41,944 nt of DNA, from contig ONJJ01000030.1 in the NCBI GenBank assembly GCA_900318115.1, positions 1-41,944 on the forward strand, written 5' to 3'. The stretch is from an uncultured Prevotellaceae bacterium. Its GTDB lineage: Bacteria > Bacteroidota > Bacteroidia > Bacteroidales > Bacteroidaceae. Shown here one piece after another: positions 1-7,530 of the stretch (the stretch's first letter is position 1; each line of letters opens with the position of its first letter). The position numbers and the translations under genes were made by a program. The notes beneath the pieces were generated by a model. It was not told the DNA's origin, ran no database searches, and saw only the letters and a program-made list of their open reading frames with translations.

Positions 1-384
1 GTGGGCGATATCTCCATTACCATCGGCTCTTAGACCGATAACCTCCTGAAGCTGGTCATGAAGGATATACAGCGAATCGTTCCAGAGTTTCATGACCGAC
101 CCACCTGTTTGAGGTAGATGCAGATCCTTGCGCATGACCTCGTCCTCACCTTCATAGGCGCACACCGCAAGTTCTTTCCCGCCGGAGAAATAGAATTTGG
201 AAAGCCCGTCAGAATCGAAGCCGGAAAGAGCTACGATATGAGTCGAGGTATCTGCAATACAAGTGATGGCATGTTCGCCCGTACAGGGGAAGTGCAAGTA
301 GCGAATGGCAGGCTCATCTGCACAGGAAGAACCTGTGCAGAGAGCCACATAGAAGCATAAATAGATATTTATAGATTTTTGCAT
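1..384 (-). CDS. Secreted or lipoprotein, N-terminal 128 residues (runs off the left edge)
   Basis: The minus strand is open from an ATG at 384 to base 1 without a stop, so this is the 5' part of a longer gene. The N-terminus (MQKSINIYLCFYVALC, then TGSSC) looks like a short Sec or lipoprotein signal, though the lipobox is imperfect. Downstream it alternates short beta-strand-like stretches with turns (for example NDSLYILHDQLQEVIGL), which would fit a beta-propeller, but 128 residues do not allow a family call. It lies 107 bases after the gene ending at 492, in the same direction, and is probably the last gene seen of the locus that starts at 4634. Function unknown. Confidence 0.6.
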   Translation of the reverse strand, partial: MQKSINIYLCFYVALCTGSSCADEPAIRYLHFPCTGEHAITCIADTSTHIVALSGFDSDGLSKFYFSGGKELAVCAYEGEDEVMRKDLHLPQTGGSVMKLWNDSLYILHDQLQEVIGLRADGNGDIAH

Positions 385-491
385 CTCAAATAAGGTATTT
401 ATGGTAGACGATAAATTTTGGGGTAAGCACCATATTCAGATATGAAATGTCTCATTACGGCTGCTTTTACGACCTCCTTGTTTACTCGGGC

Positions 492-1067
492 TTATTCGGA
501 ACTATTTCCGTCCTCTTCCTCTTTGGAAAGACTATTCCGTTGTCTGGATTTAAGCTCTTTCGGGGATATTCTGTGGAAGACATAAGGCTTATCGTTAGGA
601 TAATTAATGTTTTCTAATAGCAAACTATCCTTTGAGATTCGTCCTTTCAGCATTACTTTTGCCGCGAAGTACTCATGCATCTGTCGCCATGTCCTATATC
701 CATTTCTGACAGCTTGGTCAGAGGATTCGATCTGGGTATCAACCGGTTTGCTAAAGAATGGCGAGTCCGTTGAATCCAAGATGAATGAAATGGAATCGCC
801 GCAAAGTCTCAAATCCGTCAGTTCTAATATGCAGAAACCCGGCAGGAAGCCTTCTCTCGCATCGCAGAACTCATCTGAAGTACCCCAAAAAAGTCCGTGT
901 GTTGAACTATTTGAAGCAGGCAGTGCTATGACGATGTCATCAATCGATGGTTCTTCGCAGGCCTGATAATAGTAGTATGACATTTGGTCATGACAGAGAG
1001 CTTTAGCAATAAAGACCGTCATTAATATAATGAAGAGAATAGAAATAGTAATTGCAGACTTCTTCAT
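492..1067 (-). CDS. Hypothetical membrane-anchored or secreted protein, 191 aa
   Basis: Residues 1-25 are a basic MKK start followed by a hydrophobic helix (ITISILFIILMTVFIAKALC), so this is a signal peptide or N-terminal anchor. The rest is polar, with several cysteines (CEE, FCD, FCILE, LRLCGD) that could form disulfides outside the cytoplasm, and it ends in an acidic Ser/Glu-rich tail. The start overlaps the stop of the upstream gene by four bases (ATGA at 1064-1067), which indicates translational coupling with the repeat protein. I recognise no family. The coupling suggests it works with the repeat protein, for example as a membrane partner; that is inference. Confidence 0.75.
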   Translation of the reverse strand: MKKSAITISILFIILMTVFIAKALCHDQMSYYYYQACEEPSIDDIVIALPASNSSTHGLFWGTSDEFCDAREGFLPGFCILELTDLRLCGDSISFILDSTDSPFFSKPVDTQIESSDQAVRNGYRTWRQMHEYFAAKVMLKGRISKDSLLLENINYPNDKPYVFHRISPKELKSRQRNSLSKEEEDGNSSE

Positions 1068-2089
1068 TGGAACTTCAATTCTATATGGATACAGCCATTT
1101 TCATCAAGTACAGGACTGAATCCAGCCTCTTTTACCGCATTCTTGAATGCAGCGACATCACTTAATGAATTTTTAGAAACGTCTAAAACATTGATTTCTT
1201 CAAAGTCGGCACAATGATGAGAGACCTTATGTGGGCCTTCGATATATATCTGATGAATCATTGCAGAAAGATTGTCAGCATAACTAGCACTTGGATTGTA
1301 TTTAGCAATAACATTCCTTCCATGAATTTTATAAGTTGAATATTGTTTATCATAGCCATGTAGAAGGATGTTATCCAACATGGCCTTTCCCTGCTCTTCT
1401 GGAGTTCTAGCTGTACTTGTTACTTTGATAAGACCAGTATAACCATTCAAATTCAGTAGCTTCTGGATTGTTATCTCAGATATACGAGAAGCATTTTTGG
1501 TTATATTCAATACAATACCACCATTAACTTTAATGAGCGAATCGAACGATCCTGAATTACCTCCAGAATTGTTTCCGGAATTATTATTTCCTCCTGTATT
1601 GCTACCTCCTCCTGTATTGTTACCTCCTCCTGTATTGCTACCTCCTCCTGTATAGTTGCCTCCTCCTGTATTGCTACCTCCTCCTGTATTGCTACCTCCT
1701 CCTGTATTGCTACCTCCTCCTCCTGCATTGCCACCCTCATCTGTATTGTCTGGTGTTACCAATAATTGTGGCATATAATATAGGCCATTTACATACCCAC
1801 CTTTCCAGGTGCCATTTTCCACCATTTCAAGCATTTGCTCCTCTGTATAGTGGTGGCTATCCAAACCTTCTTCATCGTCATTATTTGGTTCATCAGGATC
1901 AGGTTCTGGGACGATGCCAGAATCTATGATTCCGGAGTCTAGAACGCCAGAGTCAATAAGACCAGAGTCAATAAGACCAGAGTCAATAAGACCGGAATCA
2001 ATGATACCAGAGTCATCCGATTCGGGCAGTTCGGGATTAGTAATCGGGTGGCTCTCCTCGGAGTAGTTCTTCAAAGTGTACTTTTTCAT
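1064..2089 (-). CDS. Repeat-rich protein with DSG pentads, Gly/Asn/Ser/Thr repeats and an M15-peptidase-like C-terminus
   Basis: 341 aa with no signal peptide: the N-terminus (MKKYTLKNYSEES) is polar and leader-like. Residues 26-60 are seven tandem DSG pentads (DSGLI, DSGVL, DSGII). Residues about 81-100 hold an amphipathic stretch ending in GTWKGGYVNG, a W-x-G-G-Y-V motif I recall from other Prevotella proteins. Residues about 119-180 are GGGSNT-type hexad repeats. The C-terminal ~150 residues resemble the peptidase M15/D-Ala-D-Ala carboxypeptidase fold (TSTARTPEEQ, VSHH...VLDVS, CIHIEL), but I cannot assign the zinc ligands, so activity is uncertain. It sits 24 bases after a GT4 glycosyltransferase and overlaps the next gene. 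It may be the substrate of the neighbouring glycosyltransferases or an exported peptide precursor; both are inferences. Confidence 0.75.
   Translation of the reverse strand: MKKYTLKNYSEESHPITNPELPESDDSGIIDSGLIDSGLIDSGLIDSGVLDSGIIDSGIVPEPDPDEPNNDDEEGLDSHHYTEEQMLEMVENGTWKGGYVNGLYYMPQLLVTPDNTDEGGNAGGGGSNTGGGSNTGGGSNTGGGNYTGGGSNTGGGNNTGGGSNTGGNNNSGNNSGGNSGSFDSLIKVNGGIVLNITKNASRISEITIQKLLNLNGYTGLIKVTSTARTPEEQGKAMLDNILLHGYDKQYSTYKIHGRNVIAKYNPSASYADNLSAMIHQIYIEGPHKVSHHCADFEEINVLDVSKNSLSDVAAFKNAVKEAGFSPVLDENGCIHIELKFQ
1590..1728 (-). repeat. 18-bp tandem repeat encoding GGGSNT hexads
   Basis: Roughly eight imperfect copies of an 18-base unit (plus strand cctcctgtattgctacct) lie inside the repeat-protein gene. 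The unit is a multiple of three, so copy-number change would lengthen or shorten the Gly/Ser/Asn/Thr spacer without breaking the frame. Copies differ at only a few bases, which suggests recent expansion. Confidence 0.85.
1917..2013 (-). repeat. 15-bp tandem repeat encoding DSG pentads
   Basis: About seven imperfect copies of a 15-base unit (plus strand aagaccagagtcaat and variants) encode the DSGLI/DSGII/DSGVL pentads. Three central copies are almost identical. As with the 18-base repeat, slippage keeps the reading frame. Each pentad carries one Ser, evenly spaced five residues apart. Confidence 0.85.
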
Positions 2090-2113
2090 AACGCTTTTTG
2101 ATTAATAATTTGA

Positions 2114-3340
2114 TTAATAAATAGATAGATATAAATGTAACGTTTGACGTAACATGATCTTATCAGAGAAATGATGAACATAAAGCTTGCGAGACAGTGT
2201 TGATATCTTCCTTTGCAGGTCTTTATTATTTATAAGTTTCTCAATAGAATGAGTAAGCATAGCAATGTCGATGGAATGTCGCTCATATAAAGGTGTCTTT
2301 ACAGGAACTTTTAAAGCATTGATGTTATGTTGAAACATCTCATCAAGTCCATCCACGGCCGAGCAGATTATAGGTAAACCAAACATCATCATTTCTATTG
2401 CCACATAACTACATTGCTCATGTATAGAGGGTATAACGCCAATATCAGCAGAAGTATAATAATCTGCAAGTTCTTTAAGAGAGAGCCTGCCTGCAAACTG
2501 GATGTTGAGTTCTGTATATTTGTTGAGAATTTCTTCACGTTTAGTGAATGGGAAATATCCTACAATAATTAACTGAAGCGATGTGGATGAAAGTTGCTTA
2601 AGTGCTTGCAGCAGAAATTCAAGTCCTTTACTGGGATTCATATTCCCCACAAATAGTATGGTTTTCTTGCTCCTATTGTGATTTAGACGTGCTTTATGGC
2701 CAAAGTAGTCTGGTATCCCATTATAAATTACACGAACTTTCTTTTTATCTACTCCCATTCTGTACAAGAATTCTTTTGCATATTGTGTAACTGTAATAAT
2801 AGCATCGGATTCTTTGTATGCAGTAATCTCATAGTTTCGGAATATAAAGTCTGAGGAAGTGAGTTTGCTTCTTGGATGATTGTAGTAACGACTATAGAGT
2901 TCGTTGTATTTCATGTTGTTCCGGTCATACAAAGACTTCCAGGGGATACAATGAAGATGGGTGATTATTCGCCCCCCGTGTAGTTCTTTTAATATATTCG
3001 CCAACTCAATTAAATTTAATGTGTGAACGTGATAGATAATAGATTCATTTTCTTGGCTACAAAGTCCTAAGTAATCATTTATCTGATACCAAAACTCTTT
3101 TCTTGCAATCTTACTAGTTAAGAAGGTGCCTAAGTCCATAGGTATCGTAAATGGGAGGTATAGCCTTGCTGCTATTCCTGGATTTATGCGCCCCTTGCTG
3201 TTGCCATTGACTTCAATTCTCACCCATAAGGCCTCCATATCGGGTTGGTTATTCAATGAACTAACCAGTGTTTGGATGCATCTTGTTACTCCATTAAATA
3301 CATTACTATGTGTCATCTCTAACATATATATTCGTATCAT
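2114..3340 (-). CDS. GT4-family glycosyltransferase, 408 aa
   Basis: GT-B glycosyltransferase transferring a sugar from a nucleotide donor. The C-terminal half has the glycosyltransferase group 1 signature: ILFVGNMNPSKGLEFLLQAL, then IPSIHEQCSYVAIEMMMFG with the donor-binding E-x7-E pattern, then GLPIICS. The N-terminal half carries HLHCIPWK. From memory this motif and layout fit the GT4 subfamily annotated with GG-Bacteroidales peptide clusters (TIGR04157), but I cannot verify that assignment. No signal peptide, so cytoplasmic. It begins 6 bases after the GT14-like gene and ends 24 bases before the repeat protein, so all three are almost certainly co-transcribed. Acceptor unknown; the Ser/Asn-rich neighbour is an obvious candidate. 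Confidence 0.88.
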   Translation of the reverse strand: MIRIYMLEMTHSNVFNGVTRCIQTLVSSLNNQPDMEALWVRIEVNGNSKGRINPGIAARLYLPFTIPMDLGTFLTSKIARKEFWYQINDYLGLCSQENESIIYHVHTLNLIELANILKELHGGRIITHLHCIPWKSLYDRNNMKYNELYSRYYNHPRSKLTSSDFIFRNYEITAYKESDAIITVTQYAKEFLYRMGVDKKKVRVIYNGIPDYFGHKARLNHNRSKKTILFVGNMNPSKGLEFLLQALKQLSSTSLQLIIVGYFPFTKREEILNKYTELNIQFAGRLSLKELADYYTSADIGVIPSIHEQCSYVAIEMMMFGLPIICSAVDGLDEMFQHNINALKVPVKTPLYERHSIDIAMLTHSIEKLINNKDLQRKISTLSRKLYVHHFSDKIMLRQTLHLYLSIY

Positions 3341-3346
3341 AAGGTT

Positions 3347-4231
3347 TTAATGAGTTATTAGTGTCTCGTCAATTTTTTTAATCAGTTCGTTGCAGTAAGG
3401 GAACTCCATCTTTCTAGCAAATATGGCATCTGACAATTGCAATTCCTTAAAATGCTCAATTCCAAGATTGGAGGGATTGTTCCCATTTTCTCCTCTCCAC
3501 CTTATGTAACGTAAGCAATTATTATAGACATTCTTTCCACCTGTCATATTTAGTAAAACAGTATGAAAATAGCTTTCTTCAGGTGCAAAAGTATATTTTA
3601 AACGATTGAGAAATGATGGACAAGACGATGAATACTCCAATATATTATGTACAGATATATTTGTGATAGACATCCATTGAGATCCTTTATAGATTGTATC
3701 AAACGTATGTATTGGTTCTCGAGTCTGTCCGCGAGAAACCTGCAGGCGGATTTGCTCGTCGATATAGTAGCGACCCGAGGGCGAACGACCTTCTACATCG
3801 TCATACCGGAAGAAATATCGAAAACGATCAAAGAAGGAATCTTGTTCCCAATTATTTGTTTTGTATGCTTTGTACTCAATATAGTCCATTCCCATATTTT
3901 CTTCAAAAAAATGCAAAAATGCTTCAATGGGTTTAATAGGATAGTCCTGCCCACTTATCAAATGGTAATAATCTGCATAAGAATCTTGATAGGAATGTTC
4001 AACAAGCCAGAGTTCTGCCTGTAAAATAGAAAATCCACCCCAATGAACATCAAACTTCCGATAGACAGCACGCACCTGTGGCATGCTGTCTATCGAATGA
4101 AGTTCTTCAGGGGTGATGGCGGCCTTCTTGTCGATGTGCACATAGACATAGCAGTCCCGGACGAAGTACTCTATCAGGTGACGTACCTGATCGAAGTCCT
4201 TGTGCGCAAGTATCAAGATGGCATGTTTCAT
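3347..4231 (-). CDS. Core-2/I-branching-type (GT14-like) N-acetylglucosaminyltransferase
   Basis: Cytoplasmic glycosyltransferase of the core-2/I-branching family (beta-1,6-GlcNAc transferase-like). Hallmarks are the start KHAILILAHKD, the HWGGFS segment followed by the YYHLISGQDYPIKP motif typical of GT14, and a C-terminal WRGENGNNPSNLG segment. The open frame extends to 4294, but that would add 21 untypical residues and overlap the DUF3244 gene; the ATG at 4231 gives the family-typical N-terminus and a 28-base gap, so I use it. The gene is followed 6 bases later by the GT4 enzyme. Which sugar it transfers and onto what cannot be read from the sequence. Confidence 0.88.
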   Translation of the reverse strand: MKHAILILAHKDFDQVRHLIEYFVRDCYVYVHIDKKAAITPEELHSIDSMPQVRAVYRKFDVHWGGFSILQAELWLVEHSYQDSYADYYHLISGQDYPIKPIEAFLHFFEENMGMDYIEYKAYKTNNWEQDSFFDRFRYFFRYDDVEGRSPSGRYYIDEQIRLQVSRGQTREPIHTFDTIYKGSQWMSITNISVHNILEYSSSCPSFLNRLKYTFAPEESYFHTVLLNMTGGKNVYNNCLRYIRWRGENGNNPSNLGIEHFKELQLSDAIFARKMEFPYCNELIKKIDETLITH

Positions 4232-4259
4232 CTTACAGCTTGATTTTTCCAGTGAAAGT

Positions 4260-4634
4260 TCAAATCTGTATGGTTGCGTAGTAACCATCCCCATTGTCCA
4301 GCTCTATAAATATATAATAGGTGGAACTGGGTAGAGACGAGAGGTCGATGTTGACCGCTGCCGGGGAGGTAATGGCCTCATTCTCGATGCAGACTACCTG
4401 ATGGGTGATGGCATCCATAATAGTAATCGTAGCATCGCCATCATACTCTTCAAAGAAGAGGGTCAGCTCTTCTGCATCATAGTCACCCGTGATGATAGTA
4501 GAAGAGCCAGTCTGAGGACTTTGTGGCTGGATGGGAGGTACTTGTTTAATAAAAATGGTGGGTTTCCTTTCCGCCATGATGGAGGAAGCCGTGCAGAGCA
4601 GCATTGCTGCGAGAGTGAATAGATACTTTTTCAT
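4260..4634 (-). CDS. DUF3244-like secreted protein, 124 aa
   Basis: Clear Sec signal peptide at residues 1-21 (MKKYLFTLAAMLLCTASSIMA). The mature part has the DUF3244 pattern: a beta-rich domain with ITIMDAITHQVV, then VNIDLSSLPSSTYYIFIELDNG and a final strand YYATIQI. Such domains are small Ig-like or sorting-domain-like beta sandwiches common in Bacteroidales; their function is not established. It is the first gene after a good promoter (4663-4693) and heads the row of glycosyltransferase and repeat-protein genes. The HTH regulator gene lies immediately upstream in the same direction. Confidence 0.85.
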   Translation of the reverse strand: MKKYLFTLAAMLLCTASSIMAERKPTIFIKQVPPIQPQSPQTGSSTIITGDYDAEELTLFFEEYDGDATITIMDAITHQVVCIENEAITSPAAVNIDLSSLPSSTYYIFIELDNGDGYYATIQI

Positions 4635-4662
4635 AGAGCTTTTTTTAAGTGGTTTTGCGGTG

Positions 4663-4693
4663 CAAAGGTACGCATAATCTGCAATAGCACCAA
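4663..4693 (-). promoter_or_regulatory. Bacteroidetes-type promoter for the DUF3244/glycosyltransferase operon
   Basis: On the minus strand the -7 box TACCTTTG (4663-4670) is preceded, after exactly 19 bases, by TTGG (4690-4693). This matches the primary sigma factor consensus of Bacteroidetes (TTTG or TTG, N19-21, TAnnTTTG). The start codon of the DUF3244 gene lies 28 bases further on. Confidence 0.75.
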
Positions 4694-4700
4694 GGATGCA

Positions 4701-4831
4701 CTATGGAAAAGTGAAGAAAAGTTGGTGGTTCTGGTTGCGGTTGGTTATCAGGATGTTACGCGGTATTTGGGCAGGGCTTGCCCGAAAAAATTTTCTTCAA
4801 CTATGGAAAGGGAGGTAGCCACCTATGGAAA
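4701..4831. promoter_or_regulatory. Three direct copies of CTATGGAAA: candidate operator
   Basis: The nonamer CTATGGAAA occurs at 4701-4709, 4801-4809 and 4823-4831, all in the same orientation, in the 221-base gap between the HTH regulator gene and the DUF3244 operon. The copy at 4701 lies directly upstream of the promoter -33 element. Position and repetition suggest a binding site, with the regulator encoded at 4856-6550 as the obvious candidate. No gene was found in the gap. Confidence 0.4.
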
Positions 4832-4855
4832 ATAGGGCTGAATAGGGGGCAGAAA

Positions 4856-6550
4856 TCAGAGGGATTCGAGGAACTTGTCAAGAGTGACTTCGGGATCTGC
4901 GATGCCAAATCCTTTCTTCTTCAAGGTGAGCTTTCTGTGCTGAACAGCAGATGGCGTAATCCCAAAGATATGGCCGATGGCAGGGTTCGACATGCCGATT
5001 CGGACCATCACGCACAGGCGTATGTCGTCTTTGCTGATGTCTTTGTAGCGTTCCCTAATCTTGGAGATGCGCTCTTCGTCAATCTCATCCAGCAACTGTT
5101 CCACAGTTTGCCAATCTTTTGGAGTCATCTGGCGTGCTGATGCTCCATCTTTCAGTTTGGTGGTGATGCCAGACCTTTCGATGATATACCTTTGGAGATG
5201 CTTGATGACAGCAGCCTTTTTTTGTTGGCTATCCTCCAGTGCTTGTTGCCGGTCTTGCATGAGAAGCATCTCATGTTTCAGGTGACGCGCTTTCTCTTCC
5301 TCCTTTTCGTGCTTCTCTCTTAGTAACTGCAATTCAATTTCCGTCCGGCGTTTCCGTTCCTTCAGCAACCGTATTATGAACAGGGAAACAATAAGGACAC
5401 AAGCTAATACTCCACCAAAAAGCCAGGTCTTCAATTTGACTTTGTACAGGAGTTCGTCTTTCTCCTTTTCCTTCAGAAGGTTGTCCTGATAGTAGTCGTC
5501 TTTGGCTTGAAGGGCGTCAAAATACATTGATTCGGCAATATTGAGTGCTGAATCTAAATAGAGGAGTACAGAATCCCCCTCATCGTATTGTATTGAAAGC
5601 TCAGCTAGACTCCGAGCATATAGGTAAGCCTCTTTCTTGTTGTCTGTGCTTTTTAGATGCTTCAAGACAATCTTGGCCTGCGCAAGTGAATCGCAGCTAA
5701 GATAACACTGTGCAAGTGTTCTGTTCCATGCAAGTTCATAGTCCTTATTGAGTGATTTGAGCTTGATTTGCTTGGCATAACTGAGTGCCAACTGATATTC
5801 TCCTTGCGTCCAATAAATAAGAGCGAGAAGATTGAGAGCTTGGTTCTCAAACATCGGGAGCTTATGCTTTACGGCGAGTTTATATTCCTCTTGAACGAGT
5901 GCGATAGCCTCTTGAAAATCAGTTTTGTGGAGGTAAGCTATCTGAAAAGTATAGTGTGCAGCACAGTGATAGAGAGAGAGAAGATTAGCTGTATCATCAT
6001 TGCACTTCCCATATATTTCAATGGCTTTGTTGATGAGTTCGAGGGCTTCCTCGGGATTACTCCACTGTACTTGTTCTGCCAGTCTCTGGTATGCTATATA
6101 GCAGGTGTGCCAATCCTTGGCTTTCTCGGAAAAGCGGATGGCCCGGCGGTAGCAATCCTCAGTGGCTTTGGTGCTATCCTGGGCTGCATAGCAGTCACCC
6201 ATATAGAGGGCTGACTGGGCAAAACGGCGCAGCAGTTCCGTGTCGGAGGATGTGCCGAGGTCGGATGCGGAACCGTAGTATGTATATGCTCGATTGACGA
6301 GGGTGTCGTTGAGGGGCTGTTTGCGCTGCAGGGCATCGGTCATGGTGCGCAGCAGGGCGTACCATGCCTCTTCCTCATCTCCTCTGAGCTGCTGCACGTC
6401 CACTTGTTTCAGGCGTGCATCCGCGCTGTCAGGCTCTGCAGGCAGGAACGCCTCGGCATCCGTCAGCAGGGGCGTCTGCGAAGTATGCCTGCAGGCTGCC
6501 ATGAATGTCATGGCAAGTATCATTCCTGCTATGTAGTGAGTCCATTTCAT
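4856..6550 (-). CDS. TPR-transmembrane-HTH regulator (membrane one-component sensor)
   Basis: 564 aa. Residues 1-20 form a lipoprotein-like or membrane signal (ILAMTFMAAC, then RHTSQ). Residues about 40-350 are tetratricopeptide-like helices, presumably periplasmic. A strong membrane helix follows at about 372-392 (WLFGGVLACVLIVSLFIIRLL), then a long charged coiled coil (LLREKHEKEEEKARHLKHE) and, at about 490-560, a helix-turn-helix domain (IGMSNPAIGHIFGITPSAVQ, then a basic KLTLKKK). This layout senses outside and binds DNA or a partner inside. It ends 222 bases before the DUF3244 start, on the same strand, so it may control that operon. No histidine kinase or receiver domain is present. The signal sensed is unknown. 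Confidence 0.85.
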   Translation of the reverse strand: MKWTHYIAGMILAMTFMAACRHTSQTPLLTDAEAFLPAEPDSADARLKQVDVQQLRGDEEEAWYALLRTMTDALQRKQPLNDTLVNRAYTYYGSASDLGTSSDTELLRRFAQSALYMGDCYAAQDSTKATEDCYRRAIRFSEKAKDWHTCYIAYQRLAEQVQWSNPEEALELINKAIEIYGKCNDDTANLLSLYHCAAHYTFQIAYLHKTDFQEAIALVQEEYKLAVKHKLPMFENQALNLLALIYWTQGEYQLALSYAKQIKLKSLNKDYELAWNRTLAQCYLSCDSLAQAKIVLKHLKSTDNKKEAYLYARSLAELSIQYDEGDSVLLYLDSALNIAESMYFDALQAKDDYYQDNLLKEKEKDELLYKVKLKTWLFGGVLACVLIVSLFIIRLLKERKRRTEIELQLLREKHEKEEEKARHLKHEMLLMQDRQQALEDSQQKKAAVIKHLQRYIIERSGITTKLKDGASARQMTPKDWQTVEQLLDEIDEERISKIRERYKDISKDDIRLCVMVRIGMSNPAIGHIFGITPSAVQHRKLTLKKKGFGIADPEVTLDKFLESL

Positions 6551-6576
6551 TTCGCAGATGATATTCTATTACGTTG

Positions 6577-7273
6577 TCAGTCGAATCCCTTCATCAGGAA
6601 ACGTCTCAGATGGAGATGAGTGATGCCGTTGTCATCAGCCCGGGAGACAAGGGGAGTCGTGGAGATGACATACTTGGGATAGTTGTCCTTGATTGCCCGG
6701 AGATTGCCGAACTCACGCTCACGTGTTGTTTCGTCGGCGATGATATAGGACGCTTGCACGTACAGTCTAAGCCCTTCTGGTTTGTTACACACGAAGTCGA
6801 TTTCCCCAGCCTGTAGCTGGCCAATGGTGACTTCATACCCCAGGCGGACAAGGTGGTTGAATATGACGTTCTCGATAATCTTCTCTATATCGCCTTCGCG
6901 CCGACCACCGGCAAGGGCGTTGCGGATTCCGTGATCTTCAAAGTAGTATTTGTCGTTGCTTTCAAATAACTTCTTCCCGTGAATGTCATATCGGTTCACT
7001 TTGTGTATCATGAAGGTATCGCACAGGAACTTGATATAGTTGATAATCACCGTAGGGGTTATGCTATCGCCCTGTGCCCGCATATACTTGGCGATGCTGT
7101 TGGCAGAGATAATCTTTCCTGCATTGTCGGAGAGGAAACGCACCAGGTTCTCGAGGAATGCCACGTTGCGGATGTTGTTGCGTAAGATGACATCTTTCAG
7201 TAGGACGGTATGGTAGACGGCCCAGATACTTCACAATCTTGTCGAGATAGCTCTGCCTAATGATAGCATTCAT
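6577..7273 (-). pseudogene. Broken AAA-type ATPase/DUF4143 gene with internal deletion and frameshift
   Basis: Intact members start with a short Ile-rich lead-in, carry an ATPase domain with Walker motifs, and end in a DUF4143 and nuclease-like domain, about 380-400 aa. Here the start is present (MNAIIRQSYLDKIVKYLG from 7273), but around 7218 the reading shifts directly into YHTVLLKDVILRNN in another frame, a segment that normally lies about 200 residues later. The ATPase core is therefore deleted. The C-terminal 195 residues (7164-6577) remain open and recognisable (YYFEDHGIRNALAGG, GEIDFVCNK). A promoter box remains at 7298-7305. The open part could be translated, but the gene is not functional as an ATPase. 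Confidence 0.8.
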
Positions 7274-7297
7274 GTCTTTTATAATGGGAATCCGCTG

Positions 7298-7305
7298 CAA
7301 AGATA
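7298..7305 (-). promoter_or_regulatory. -7 promoter box of the broken ATPase gene
   Basis: TATCTTTG on the minus strand (plus caaagata), 25 bases ahead of the ATG at 7273. Its position explains why the in-frame ATG at 7300 cannot be the start: it lies inside the box. The upstream -33 element is not clear. Confidence 0.5.
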
Positions 7306-7395
7306 GCTGTTTTATCTTTTATAAAAGACAAAAATCGGGGAAATCTTCATTCCTTCCACTATAATTTTGCATTTTCACCTATCCCTGACCCTATT

Positions 7396-7530
7396 ATGGC
7401 CCTTATGCCGCGGGCTATCACTCAGGGTGATGTCGGCAAAGCCCTTTCCCGCATCCCTTTTCATGCTTTCTGCCGTCGTCCGGCTTTCGAAGGCCGAGAG
7501 ACTATTTACGGATTTTTCGGTATTCGTTAA
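7396..7530 (+). CDS. Possible 44-aa small ORF, unsupported by homology
   Basis: An ATG at 7396 opens a 44-residue frame ending at TAA 7528-7530. A TAnnTTTG-like box (TAATTTTG, 7362-7369) lies about 30 bases upstream, but no -33 element is visible. The product is basic and ends in ETIYGFFGIR. I do not recognise it. It fills most of the gap between the broken ATPase gene and the convergent gene ending at 7527, so it may be debris rather than a gene. Confidence 0.2.
   Translation: MALMPRAITQGDVGKALSRIPFHAFCRRPAFEGRETIYGFFGIR

Noticed and set aside
118-360. An 80-residue plus-strand frame near the left edge
   Set aside because: The opposite strand is open through the whole segment with a signal-like start at 384 and matches the direction of all neighbours.
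4232-4294. N-terminal extension of the GT14-like enzyme
   Set aside because: The extra residues overlap the DUF3244 gene and precede the family-typical KHAILILAHKD start.
4764-4790. Hairpin gggca/tgccc after the regulator gene as a terminator
   Set aside because: The stem is only five bases, and on the minus strand no T-run follows it.
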